Source: Sporosarcina sp. E16_8 (GTDB lineage: Bacteria > Bacillota > Bacilli > Bacillales_A > Planococcaceae). From it: DNA of 64,000 nt. The stretch is taken from positions 1-64,000 of the forward strand of contig NZ_JADPRZ010000012.1 in NCBI RefSeq assembly GCF_017347095.1. The letters run 5' to 3'. This document shows, piece after piece, positions 24,544-32,257 of the stretch. Every line of letters starts with the position of its first letter. Position 1 is the first letter of the stretch. Both the position numbers and the translations under genes were made by a program. The notes below the pieces were generated by a model. It did not search any database, had not been told where the DNA came from, and was given only the letters and a program-made list of their open reading frames with translations.

Positions 24544-25359
24544 ATGTTAGCAACAACTTTAGAAAGTTATCTCGATAATAGAATGCCAAAGCTATCGAAG
24601 GAAGTTAGGCAAGAGATGTTAAGGCAAATTGGAAATTCGGATAGTTATTTACGAGACGAGTTAATCTATCAAAGCTTTGGAAAAATGATTTTTTCCAATC
24701 AATTAAATCCAGAAGAGATACAGGCTCTACTGGAAGCGGTCATACAGGAAGATTATCTATTTTTCGGAATTGGTGAATCTGGAACTGATTCAGTTTTTAC
24801 GCGTTCCTTTTCTTCACTTGTCATTGCTGCGGTTATTGAATATGACATCGCGAAGAAAGTAGTGAATCCTGAACTTGTTCAGTATACAGCGAATCAGGTT
24901 ATACGTTATATGATGGAAGAAAAAGACACACGAGGTTTTATCCACGGGAATGGGTGGGCGCATGCTGTTGCACATGGCGCAGATGCTTTGGACTCCTTGG
25001 CGAAACATCCCTTACTGAAAAAAGAGGATATCAGCCGAATTCTTCAAGCAGTTCAACATTCCTTGTTCAGACAAGTGGATTATTTGGATGAGGAGGAAGA
25101 ACGGTTAGCTACAATACTAGCTTCATTAATAAAGCATCAAGATGCTGAACAGGTTATACAAGTATGGATTGAGGGAATGACCGGGATGGTCGAAACTAAA
25201 ATGGATGACAATAATGGATCGATTGACGCCTATCATATTAAGAGAACAGTAAAGAACTTTTTGAAATCAGTTTATATGATTTTGAGTTCGAAGGAAATCG
25301 GCAAGAAAGTGAACAGCGATGTTTTTAAGGTTCTAGAAAAGTGGATGTATCTTTGTTAG
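24544..25359 (+). CDS. DUF2785 domain protein
   Basis: 271-residue, all-helical cytoplasmic protein. ATG 24544 is used, with GAGGTGG about ten bases upstream. The DUF2785 hallmark GWAHAVAHGADALD (about 139-152), preceded by a DTRGFIHGNG strip, is present. Many members are encoded next to acetyltransferases or antibiotic-modification genes, but the activity is unknown. Probably the last gene of a short operon with the DUF925 and ASCH genes. After the stop, about 90 bases retain an open frame (SPAVQVISRPVLGLVPPQL) that might be a gene remnant. Confidence 0.85.
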   Translation: MLATTLESYLDNRMPKLSKEVRQEMLRQIGNSDSYLRDELIYQSFGKMIFSNQLNPEEIQALLEAVIQEDYLFFGIGESGTDSVFTRSFSSLVIAAVIEYDIAKKVVNPELVQYTANQVIRYMMEEKDTRGFIHGNGWAHAVAHGADALDSLAKHPLLKKEDISRILQAVQHSLFRQVDYLDEEEERLATILASLIKHQDAEQVIQVWIEGMTGMVETKMDDNNGSIDAYHIKRTVKNFLKSVYMILSSKEIGKKVNSDVFKVLEKWMYLC

Positions 25360-25479
25360 TCCTGCAGTTCAAGTAATCAGTCGTCCAGTTCTCGGTTTAG
25401 TGCCACCACAATTATCTTTTCGAGACAATCTGCATACTATCTAAGATAGCATAATGATGCTCAGGAAAGGTGGAGACAT

Positions 25480-26130
25480 ATGTATTATCCTCATGCCCAA
25501 CAAATAGCCTGCCGGCACCCACGGGTTATGACTGTTACAGGAATCGGGAGTCTTAAAATAACACCGGATATCGCTCAAATCCAGTTGGAAGTCAGTACTG
25601 AAAACAAACAACTGAACCATGCACAAAAGGAAAATGCTTATGAGATGAGTCAGGTTATTGATTCGTTATTGAAATTAGGAATCGACAGAGAGAATATACA
25701 AACGGTTTCTTACACTATAGTTCCCCAATACAACTATATCGAAGGCGAACAAATATTTAGAGGATACGAAGTTACAAATGCGATTACAGTAAAAATCACA
25801 GATATTGATCAAGTTGGAAATGTAATAGACGTGGCTGTCCAAAACGGCGCAAACAGGGTATCAAATATTCAGTTCAAAGTTGAAAATGAACAATTGGAAT
25901 ACCAAAAAGCATTGAGCCTAGCACTTAAAAATGCATTAGCCAAAGCGCAAACAATTGCTGGGACAATGCAGCTACAACTTGACCCCCATCCAATTAAAAT
26001 TGTTGAGGAATTAAGAGCGGAACCCATCGCATATCGAACATTTGCGGCGAAAGAAATGACTGGCTCCACACCGATTGAACAAGGGCAGATTACGACTAGC
26101 GCTACGGTTAGAGTGCAATTTCAGTATTGA
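25480..26130 (+). CDS. SIMPL domain protein (DUF541)
   Basis: 216 residues with the SIMPL (DUF541) fold over residues 15-216: VTGIGSLKITPDIAQIQLEV, ENIQTVSYTIVPQYNY, GYEVTNAITVKITDIDQVG, ANRVSNIQFKVE and the C-terminal ITTSATVRVQFQY. Bacterial relatives (BP26, YggE) are mostly exported and linked to oxidative stress. This one lacks a signal peptide and is predicted cytoplasmic or surface-released without processing, an oddity of Bacillus members. The start follows GAAAGGTGGAG. Monocistronic; a stem-loop with an A-run (26134-26168) follows. Confidence 0.88.
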   Translation: MYYPHAQQIACRHPRVMTVTGIGSLKITPDIAQIQLEVSTENKQLNHAQKENAYEMSQVIDSLLKLGIDRENIQTVSYTIVPQYNYIEGEQIFRGYEVTNAITVKITDIDQVGNVIDVAVQNGANRVSNIQFKVENEQLEYQKALSLALKNALAKAQTIAGTMQLQLDPHPIKIVEELRAEPIAYRTFAAKEMTGSTPIEQGQITTSATVRVQFQY

Positions 26131-26222
26131 AAGAGCAGCGTAAAGTAGATGGATACTATTTTACGCTAAAAAAAACGAAAACTCACTGAATCACGACTAA
26201 AATTTAAGGGAGTGGGAAAGAC

Positions 26223-26588
26223 ATGGGAACTAAAAAATCTTCTGGTTACCTTTCACCTATTGCGCGGATATTTGACAAGTTTTCACGGCAACAAGACGTA
26301 TCGTTGATTTATGGTGAGCCGATTAGTTTTGAAAACAAAAAAGTCCTTCCGGTAGCAAAGATTAATTATATTGTTGGCGGGGGAGGCGGATACTCTGGTG
26401 AAACAGGAGAATCTTTAATTGCCCAAGGAGAAGGGGGCGGAGGGCATATCTCCGTCAGACCTCTAGGTGTCTATGAGATTGATGCGGAAAAAGTGAAGTT
26501 CAGACCAATCATTGATGTCAAATTCACTTTAGCACTAGTTGCTGTTTTTACACTAGGTCTAGTTTGGTTATTGAAAAGGGCTCGCTGA
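26223..26588 (+). CDS. GerW/YtfJ-like spore protein
   Basis: 121-residue protein of the GerW (YtfJ) sporulation family. Pattern: VSLIYGEPISFENKKVLPVA (about 21-40), a glycine-rich strip VGGGGGYSGETGES (about 46-60), GEGGGGHISVRPLGVYEI (about 66-85) and a C-terminal membrane helix (about 100-116) ending in KRAR. YtfJ is needed for L-alanine germination in B. subtilis. The C-terminal membrane anchor is unlike YtfJ itself, so this may be a paralogue rather than the orthologue. AGGGAGTGGG precedes the ATG. Confidence 0.85.
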   Translation: MGTKKSSGYLSPIARIFDKFSRQQDVSLIYGEPISFENKKVLPVAKINYIVGGGGGYSGETGESLIAQGEGGGGHISVRPLGVYEIDAEKVKFRPIIDVKFTLALVAVFTLGLVWLLKRAR

Positions 26589-26617
26589 AAATTAATTTGT
26601 ATTGGGGGAATAATCGA

Positions 26618-27373
26618 ATGCTATATCGCAGAAAAACGTACACGATTGAATCAGCGATGTACGAAACGTTTACCCACTTTTTCCATACCTATTTGCTTCC
26701 GAATCAGCTGTCGTATGGAGCGCAGCTGATTGGACGATGGGTCAATGAAGAACAGACGGAGATCATGACGATGTGGTCATACGATAATAGGGCTCATTAT
26801 GAAACAGTGGATGCTAGCATCCGGGCATCGGAAATGCATGCTGAAGCGCAAAATTTTCGAAAATCATTAGCTCCATTATTTATTTCATCAAATGAAGAAT
26901 TTTTCACTTCGACGGGGGATTATGGACAATCTAGACAAATCGTTGTTGTAAATGGCTACATTGTCAATGAGGAAGGACACGTATTACTTGTACGGAACAA
27001 TCACCGAAATGATACATATGAAATGCCGGGTGGGCGGCCTGAGCTTGGTGAAACCTTGAAAGAGGCGGTTAAACGGGAAGTGCTAGAAGAAACAGGTATC
27101 CACGCTGAAATCGGTGATATGACAGGCCTTTATCAAGATATCACGTCAGGTGTCATCTGTATGGTTTTTCGTGGGAGAGCGATGTCAGGTGTACCAGCTG
27201 CACAACCTCCTGAAACGATAGACGTACAATTTGTTGACTTTGATAAAGAGCAAGTAGGAGACTGGATAAAACGCCTGCAATTTGCATCTAGTGTGAATGA
27301 TGCTCGAAATAGCAATACGATTGCTTATGAATGTTATGAAGTGAAACCGTATCGATTGGTCGAGCGTTTATGA
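26618..27373 (+). CDS. NIPSNAP-Nudix fusion hydrolase
   Basis: 251 residues from ATG 26618 (GGGGGAAT nine bases upstream). Residues 1-100 resemble a NIPSNAP/dimeric ferredoxin-like domain (RRKTYTIESAMYETFTHFFH, GRWVNEEQTEIMTMWSYDN, MHAEAQNFRK). Residues 106-245 form a Nudix hydrolase with a perfect Nudix box: Gly139, Glu145, Arg153-Glu154, Glu157-Glu158, Gly160 (GGRPELGETLKEAVKREVLE then ETGI). Nudix enzymes hydrolyse nucleoside-diphosphate-linked compounds; the substrate is unknown. Overlaps the next gene by four bases (ATGA), so the two are translationally coupled. Confidence 0.88.
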   Translation: MLYRRKTYTIESAMYETFTHFFHTYLLPNQLSYGAQLIGRWVNEEQTEIMTMWSYDNRAHYETVDASIRASEMHAEAQNFRKSLAPLFISSNEEFFTSTGDYGQSRQIVVVNGYIVNEEGHVLLVRNNHRNDTYEMPGGRPELGETLKEAVKREVLEETGIHAEIGDMTGLYQDITSGVICMVFRGRAMSGVPAAQPPETIDVQFVDFDKEQVGDWIKRLQFASSVNDARNSNTIAYECYEVKPYRLVERL

Positions 27374-28167
27374 ATAATCACTCTTGGGTTGGAAGTGAAA
27401 AGGACTTCGTCGATGAACGGGATGTTAGGTGGATTAATCGTGTGGTGGTTGGTTGTTTTGGAGGTAATTCTTCAGCGGGACAAACCAAGAATGAAGATGG
27501 CTGCGTTATTTGGCAAAAGGAAGATTGGGAATTTGCGGCTATTTTGGACGCACATAATAGTGCCGAAAGTGCGGAGCTTGTCATTGACACACTCAAACAG
27601 CATAAAGAAGATTTTGTAGGGATTTTAGAAATGAAGGGTCATCCGAATTTTAAGTGTTTGGAAGTGAAATTACTTGAAATTTTTCAATCGGAGCAAATTC
27701 TGAATAAATGCAGGCGTGTCAAGGGAGAAACGGCTTGTCTTATCGTTGTCAGGAAAGCAAATTATGTATGGTGGTTTTCCGTCGGAGATTGCTTAGTATA
27801 CGCCTTACATCCCGATCTGATTGCCCTGAACCAATTTCAACTTAACCAAAGGCAATTCTTCGAGTGGATTGGCCAAGTGAATACGTTTGAGCAAGCAGTA
27901 CCATGCTACACGTCAGGGACGAGGGAATTGAGAAAAGGGACCAACCTTATCTTTTTGACGACTGATGGTTTAGTGGAATGCCCAGGGGCACCTTTTTCGG
28001 ACCTGTCAAATCTTGTTGCTACACTGAGTGAAAAAAAGCTTGATGAAGGTATTTCACAGTTATTGATGGAAATCGAAAGACGGAACGTTAGGGACAGTAC
28101 AACAATTATCGCGTGGAATGTAGAAGTAGATAAGGAAGGCAGCATCCCGATCGATTATATCGGATGA
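27370..28167 (+). CDS. PP2C-like protein phosphatase
   Basis: 265-residue PPM/PP2C-like phosphatase, cytoplasmic. The motif order follows the family: TKNEDGCVIW (motif 1, metal-binding Asp about 41), AILDAHNSAE (degenerate DGHGG, about 57-66), GETACLIVVRK (the GTTA strand, about 118-128), WWFSVGDCLVY (GDS motif), FLTTDGLVE (about 196-204, metal-binding Asp) and RDSTTIIAW (DNxT equivalent, about 238-246). DAHN replaces DGHG, so metal coordination may differ. The four-base overlap with the Nudix gene suggests that both act on a shared process, but no kinase is nearby. Confidence 0.82.
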   Translation: MNNHSWVGSEKDFVDERDVRWINRVVVGCFGGNSSAGQTKNEDGCVIWQKEDWEFAAILDAHNSAESAELVIDTLKQHKEDFVGILEMKGHPNFKCLEVKLLEIFQSEQILNKCRRVKGETACLIVVRKANYVWWFSVGDCLVYALHPDLIALNQFQLNQRQFFEWIGQVNTFEQAVPCYTSGTRELRKGTNLIFLTTDGLVECPGAPFSDLSNLVATLSEKKLDEGISQLLMEIERRNVRDSTTIIAWNVEVDKEGSIPIDYIG

Positions 28168-28186
28168 AAGGTGAAAACAACTAATA

Positions 28187-28220
28187 CCCCGCACCAGCAT
28201 GATACTAGTGCGGGGCTTTT
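28187..28220. terminator. Rho-independent terminator
   Basis: CCCCGCAC (28187-28194) pairs with GTGCGGGG (28208-28215), then CTTTTGTTCTTTT. Lies between the convergent phosphatase gene and the small YfhD-like gene. Confidence 0.9.
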
Positions 28221-28252
28221 GTTCTTTTAGTTAGTGTTCATGACAAAGGTAA

Positions 28253-28432
28253 TCATTTTCTCTTCTTATCATTTGCGTTCATTCGTTCGCGTTTTGGTTG
28301 CAGGGAACGGAGTTCAGCAAACTCGCGGGCCATTTCTTCTTTCATGTCAGCCGGTTTTATTTTTTGGTTTTTCGGCGTCTGTGGTAATGACCGTGCGTTA
28401 TTTCCGCCAGTTTTGTTGTCATCTCTTCCCAT
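28253..28432 (-). CDS. YfhD-like small spore-type protein, 59 aa
   Basis: A 59-residue minus-strand gene with an excellent GAAAGGAG eight bases before ATG 28432. The sequence starts MGRDDNKTGGNNARSLPQTP and ends ERMNANDKKRK. It is very hydrophilic, rich in Asn, Lys and Arg, and carries the LPQTPK motif and the pattern D-x-EEMAREFAE seen in YfhD proteins, small sporulation-associated proteins of Bacilli. No membrane segment. Probably sporulation-expressed, by family analogy. Confidence 0.75.
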   Translation of the reverse strand: MGRDDNKTGGNNARSLPQTPKNQKIKPADMKEEMAREFAELRSLQPKRERMNANDKKRK

Positions 28433-28571
28433 TGTAACAACTCCTTTCAGTTTTTCAGTTCCTTGTTAATATGGCTTTCTAAAGAGATATTATTCAGCAA
28501 TTTTTATGTTGAATTAACGTGGAAATTAAAATGAATATGTTTATTTCGATGATTGTCATCAAAAAAGACGG

Positions 28572-28599
28572 TTTACAATAGTGGTTTTAATAGTATAAT
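28572..28599 (+). promoter_or_regulatory. SigA promoter of metA
   Basis: TTTACA (28572-28577), 16-bp spacer, TATAAT (28594-28599), about 17 bases upstream of the SAM riboswitch. Confidence 0.75.
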
Positions 28600-28615
28600 A
28601 GTAAATAATTGAATA

Positions 28616-28778
28616 TTCTTATCAAGAGAAGCTGAGGGATATGGCCCTATGAAGCTTCAGCAACCTCTGACATTGTCAGGAAGGTGCTACCTCCAACAAG
28701 ATTTTTTTCTTGAGAGATAAGAACAGAGAGCCCAAAATAAACCCTCTTTTCTTGTCTTATAGAAAAATGGGTTTTTTA
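28616..28778 (+). promoter_or_regulatory. SAM-I (S-box) riboswitch with terminator
   Basis: The aptamer spans 28616-28722: P1 strands TTCTTATC and GATAAGAA, then AAGAGAAGCTGAGGGA, CAGCAACCTCTGACATTG and AAGGTGCTACCTCCAAC, all S-box consensus blocks. A terminator follows (AACCC, TTTTC / GAAAA, GGGTT, then T-run to 28777). High S-adenosylmethionine should favour termination and lower expression of metA, the next gene. Confidence 0.97.
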
Positions 28779-28825
28779 TGTTGATTAATAAGATTCAAGC
28801 CAAAGTGAAAAGGGAGAGACCACAA

Positions 28826-29734
28826 ATGCCAATCAACGTGCCGAAACAATTGCCAGCAGGAGAACTATTGAAGAAGGAAAAAATATTCGTGATGGATGAA
28901 GAACGCGCAACATCCCAAGATATTCGTCCTATGAACATCGCCATTTTAAATTTAATGCCTGAAAAAGAAAGAACCGAGTTGCAACTTCTACGATTATTAG
29001 GAAATACACCGCTACAAGTAAATGTTACATTTTTGAACACAGCCACACATGATTCGAAAAACGTCAGTAAAACGCATTTAAATGCATTTTATACGACATT
29101 TGAACAAGTGAAACATCGTCGTTTCGACGGATTGATCATTACGGGTGCCCCAATTGAGCATTTGGAGTTTGAAGACGTTAATTACTGGAGAGAAATAACA
29201 GCTATTATGGAGTGGTCAAAAGAAAATGTGACTTCTGTATTACATATTTGTTGGGGTGCCCAAGCGGCACTCTATCACCATTATGGAATCGGGAAATTTG
29301 AATTGCCGAAAAAGTGCTCAGGTGTTTTTACGCATCGACTTTCCGACCCAACGATTAATCTTGCACGTGGCTTTAATGATGAATTTAAAGCGCCACATTC
29401 ACGTTATACATCCGTTTCAACAGAGGAGATAGAAAATGATCCCCGTCTACACTTGCTTGCAAAATCAGAGGACGCAGGGGCATTCATCATTATCTCTAAT
29501 GACAATAAACATATTATGATCACAGGTCATTTAGAATACGATGCGGATACGCTGGCAGAAGAATATGCACGTGATTTACAAAAAGGAGTTGCCATTGATA
29601 TCCCGGAAAATTATTTTCCAAATGATGACCCAAGCAAAGAACCGTTGAATACATGGCGCTCGCATACCCACCTGCTCTTCTCGAACTGGCTTAATTATTA
29701 TGTGTATCAAGAAACACCTTATGAATGGGAATAA
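28826..29734 (+). CDS. metA: Homoserine O-acetyltransferase
   Basis: 302-residue cytoplasmic enzyme that acylates L-homoserine in methionine synthesis. Start ATG 28826 has AAGGGAGAGA upstream and places family residues at their usual numbers: nucleophile Cys142 ([10 protein letters not shown]), His235 and Glu237 (ITGHLEYD). Residue 111 is Glu (PIEHLEFE), which structural work on the B. cereus enzyme links to acetyl-CoA rather than succinyl-CoA use, so I call it an acetyltransferase. It is preceded by a SAM-I riboswitch and is the only gene behind it; the sulfhydrylation steps are not in this window. Confidence 0.96.
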   Translation: MPINVPKQLPAGELLKKEKIFVMDEERATSQDIRPMNIAILNLMPEKERTELQLLRLLGNTPLQVNVTFLNTATHDSKNVSKTHLNAFYTTFEQVKHRRFDGLIITGAPIEHLEFEDVNYWREITAIMEWSKENVTSVLHICWGAQAALYHHYGIGKFELPKKCSGVFTHRLSDPTINLARGFNDEFKAPHSRYTSVSTEEIENDPRLHLLAKSEDAGAFIIISNDNKHIMITGHLEYDADTLAEEYARDLQKGVAIDIPENYFPNDDPSKEPLNTWRSHTHLLFSNWLNYYVYQETPYEWE

Positions 29735-29795
29735 CTACTCAATGACCCTTTTGTCGCGAATTGCATAAGCTAATACGACGAGGGGGTTTAAAGCG

Positions 29796-30554
29796 ATGGG
29801 GTTGTTTATTAACAAAAATGGGCACCCGAATGTTTTTAATAATAATGCAGACATTTTAGGGAGGAATCAAGAACACTATAAGATAGATCCGTTAGCGGAA
29901 TGGATGAAGGAACAGAGTGAAGCGACTCATTTAGTTGGCGATCAGTTCAATATCATGGAAACATTACTAAAGAAACAGAAGAATTCACAATCCAATCAAT
30001 TGAAATCAATCCATAATCGTTTGAATGAAATTAAGGAAAATGATATTAGGCATGAAGCGTTTGGGAACGATGTTATGGAATCGTTAAAAATAGTAGAACT
30101 TAAAAATGAAATGTTACAACGTACGTTGATACATGAGCGAATAATGAATCGGGAATTCTTCGGAAAAGTGAATGAGGTCAGTCAGTCAAATGAAGAAATG
30201 GTCACTCGTATGGAAACGATGAATACTGCAAATGAGGAAATCATGGTAAAAATGAATGAACAATTAGATTATCAAAAGCTATTGTCCAAGCAAATATTGA
30301 AACAAAATGATGTGCAAAAAGAAGTGATTAGTAGATTGGACAACCAAGAAGGATTGCTTGGTAAAGTGATAAGACAGTTGTTTTATCTACGCTCTGCCTT
30401 ATTCAAACGAACTAACTTTTTAACGGGAAAAATAGAAGGTAGCTACAGCATGACGTCTTCATATATATCCAAAATATTGACTAAATCGGATCAAGTTTCG
30501 CCGCGTTTTATATTGAGTCAAAAGCAGGAAGAACAAGAGGAAAACGTTGATTGA
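29796..30554 (+). CDS. Coiled-coil hypothetical protein
   Basis: 252 residues with no recognised domain. The N-terminus (about 1-45) is polar with Asn clusters (NKNGHPNVFNNNADILGRNQ). The middle (about 45-195) is a long predicted coiled coil with heptad leucines and methionines (MESLKIVELKNEMLQRTLIH, MVTRMETMNTANEEIMVKMN), and a basic amphipathic segment (LFYLRSALFKRTNFL) lies near 205. No signal peptide or membrane helix. GAGGGGG precedes the ATG. Coiled-coil proteins of this kind in spore formers are often coat or filament-associated, but that is guesswork here. Confidence 0.65.
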   Translation: MGLFINKNGHPNVFNNNADILGRNQEHYKIDPLAEWMKEQSEATHLVGDQFNIMETLLKKQKNSQSNQLKSIHNRLNEIKENDIRHEAFGNDVMESLKIVELKNEMLQRTLIHERIMNREFFGKVNEVSQSNEEMVTRMETMNTANEEIMVKMNEQLDYQKLLSKQILKQNDVQKEVISRLDNQEGLLGKVIRQLFYLRSALFKRTNFLTGKIEGSYSMTSSYISKILTKSDQVSPRFILSQKQEEQEENVD

Positions 30555-30594
30555 AAGGTATGGCTATCAAATGATGAAAAATATGAACGCAAAT

Positions 30595-30648
30595 AAGTAG
30601 GCCTCAAGTATAAATCATGTACTGAGGACCTGCTTAGTTGTTTTTTCA
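30595..30648 (+). terminator. Rho-independent terminator
   Basis: AAGTAGGCCTCA and TGAGGACCTGCTT pair around a long loop and are followed by TAGTTGTTTTTT, after the coiled-coil gene. Confidence 0.8.
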
Positions 30649-30734
30649 GTTATAGGTTTAGGTGTTCAGCACATATTCGCCCACCTTGAATAGAATATTA
30701 AGGATACCGCGATAATTGAATTGGAGGAGAATGG

Positions 30735-30992
30735 GTGACGAATCAGAATCGACAAAATCAACATCAACATTGGCATGAACATTATCAGAACCCACAATAC
30801 CGGAGGATTACAATAGAACAGGCGATGGCCATTGCACTAGAACGAGTTCCAGGCCAGGTTGTGAAAGCAGAATTGGATTATGACGATGGAATGTTAGTAT
30901 ATGAAATTGACATTAGAACGGCGGATGGTTATAAGTATGAAGTGAAAATTGATGCGAATACAGGTGCAATACTGAGAGTGAAATTAGATTAA
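30735..30992 (+). CDS. PepSY domain small protein
   Basis: 85 residues from GTG 30735, with GGAGGAGA upstream. The N-terminal 22 residues are rich in Gln, Asn and His (NQNRQNQHQHWHEHYQNP), the rest is one PepSY domain: ITIEQAMAIALERVPGQVVK, YDDGMLVYEIDIRTADGYKY and EVKIDANTGAILRVKLD. PepSY domains often inhibit peptidases or sit in membrane sensors. This one lacks a signal peptide and anchor, so it is predicted cytoplasmic or spore-located. The His-rich head could bind metal. Confidence 0.85.
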   Translation: MTNQNRQNQHQHWHEHYQNPQYRRITIEQAMAIALERVPGQVVKAELDYDDGMLVYEIDIRTADGYKYEVKIDANTGAILRVKLD

Positions 30993-31005
30993 GAAAACAA
31001 TATGC

Positions 31006-31046
31006 GAAAAGCCACGGATGGTAACTGATACCTTTCGTGGCTTTTC
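31006..31046. terminator. Rho-independent terminator
   Basis: GAAAAGCCACG and CGTGGCTTTTC with an inner GGTA/TACC helix; suitable for both the PepSY gene and the convergent HPr gene. Confidence 0.88.
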
Positions 31047-31104
31047 ATTTTCTGATGAAATTAATTTAGAGGTCTTTTGCAAATGTCAAAACTCGTGGTT
31101 GTTA

Positions 31105-31371
31105 TTACTTTCCAAGGCCTTCAGATTCCATAATTGCATCGACTTTTGCTATTGGATCTGCTTCATCTTCACCATCCGCTGCAATTATAATAGTAGTGCC
31201 TGAAGCTACTCCAAGTGACATAACACCTAAAATAGATTTCAGGTTCACTTTTTTACCTACGTATTCCAGTGTGATATCCGATTTAAAAGAACTGACCGCA
31301 CTAACGAGAGCGGATGTTGGACGAGCGTGTAAACCAGCAGTTCCTAAAATTGTATATTGTTTTTCTATCAT
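31105..31371 (-). CDS. ptsH: Phosphocarrier protein HPr
   Basis: 88-residue HPr-like PTS protein. His15 in GLHARPTS is the site phosphorylated by enzyme I, and Ser46 in NLKSILGVMSLGV is the regulatory HPr-kinase site, so it can serve both transport and catabolite repression. The usual ARPAT is ARPTS here, a mild change beside the active site. Unlike typical Bacilli it is not followed by ptsI; it is divergent from the fructose operon, whose PTS it presumably feeds. AGGAGG lies before its ATG. A dedicated second HPr is possible. Confidence 0.92.
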   Translation of the reverse strand: MIEKQYTILGTAGLHARPTSALVSAVSSFKSDITLEYVGKKVNLKSILGVMSLGVASGTTIIIAADGEDEADPIAKVDAIMESEGLGK

Positions 31372-31504
31372 TGAGTATTCCTCCTAATTGTTGGTGCTAA
31401 TTTCTGTATTATGAATGTTATTGACTGGCTCTGAAAGAATATGATTGATTGTGTAAGAGATTTCGAGTATTATGAGTTTACAGCTAATTAGAGGTGGTGT
31501 TCAT

Positions 31505-32257
31505 ATGCTGACAAATGAACGATATGAATTGATTTTGAATTTATTGATCGAGAAAAAGACCGTTAAAATTCAAGAATTGGTTGATGCAACATCCGCATCA
31601 GAGTCGACAATTCGCAGAGATTTGAACGATCTTGAAGACCTTAACAAATTGGATCGTATACATGGAGGCGCTACTATAAGCGAGCGAATCACAAAAGAAC
31701 TTAGTATTTCGGATAAATCCTCCAAAAACCTTCAAGAGAAGATTCAGCTTGCCAATTATGCCGCCTCTTTTGTCCAGGAAGGGGATTGCATTTTTCTTGA
31801 TGCAGGAACTACCACAATACAGATGATTCCTTATTTAAAGGATAAAAAAGTGACCGTTGTGACGAACGGAGTGACACATGTTGATTTATTGATGGAACAC
31901 GAAATAACGACTTATTTGACGGGGGGCTATATAAAATCCCGCACACGTGCACTTGTTGGACCTCAAACAATTCAAACGCTTGGCGATTATCAGTTTGACA
32001 AATGCTTTCTTGGCGTCAACGGTTTCCATCTGGAAATAGGATATTCAACGCCGGATCCGGAAGAAGCCGCTGTTAAAAGGCTTGCTGCCACACTCTCGAG
32101 AAAAACATATGTCGTGGCGGATCATTCGAAATATAACAAAGTAAGTTTTGCTGCAATTATGCCCCTCGATAAAGCCGTATTAATTGTTAGTGATTTCGAA
32201 AAACAAGCTATCAACTTATTGGAACAAAAGACGACAGTAAAGGTGGAGAAATCATGA
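31505..32257 (+). CDS. fruR: DeoR-family fructose operon regulator
   Basis: 250-residue transcription factor. ATG 31505 follows AGAGGTGGTG. The N-terminal winged HTH (about 1-56: RYELILNLLIEKKTVKIQEL, SASESTIRRDLNDLE) includes the family signature ending RIHGGATI, and the C-terminal DeoR sensor domain contains IFLDAGTTTIQM, VVTNGVTHVDLL and CFLGVNGFH. By context it controls fruR-fruK-fruA, normally relieved by fructose-1-phosphate. It overlaps fruK by four bases (ATGA). Confidence 0.93.
   Translation: MLTNERYELILNLLIEKKTVKIQELVDATSASESTIRRDLNDLEDLNKLDRIHGGATISERITKELSISDKSSKNLQEKIQLANYAASFVQEGDCIFLDAGTTTIQMIPYLKDKKVTVVTNGVTHVDLLMEHEITTYLTGGYIKSRTRALVGPQTIQTLGDYQFDKCFLGVNGFHLEIGYSTPDPEEAAVKRLAATLSRKTYVVADHSKYNKVSFAAIMPLDKAVLIVSDFEKQAINLLEQKTTVKVEKS

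Noticed and set aside
25360-25443. Open 30-codon tail after the DUF2785 gene
   Set aside because: Protein-like but too short, with no start or ribosome-binding site; at most a remnant.
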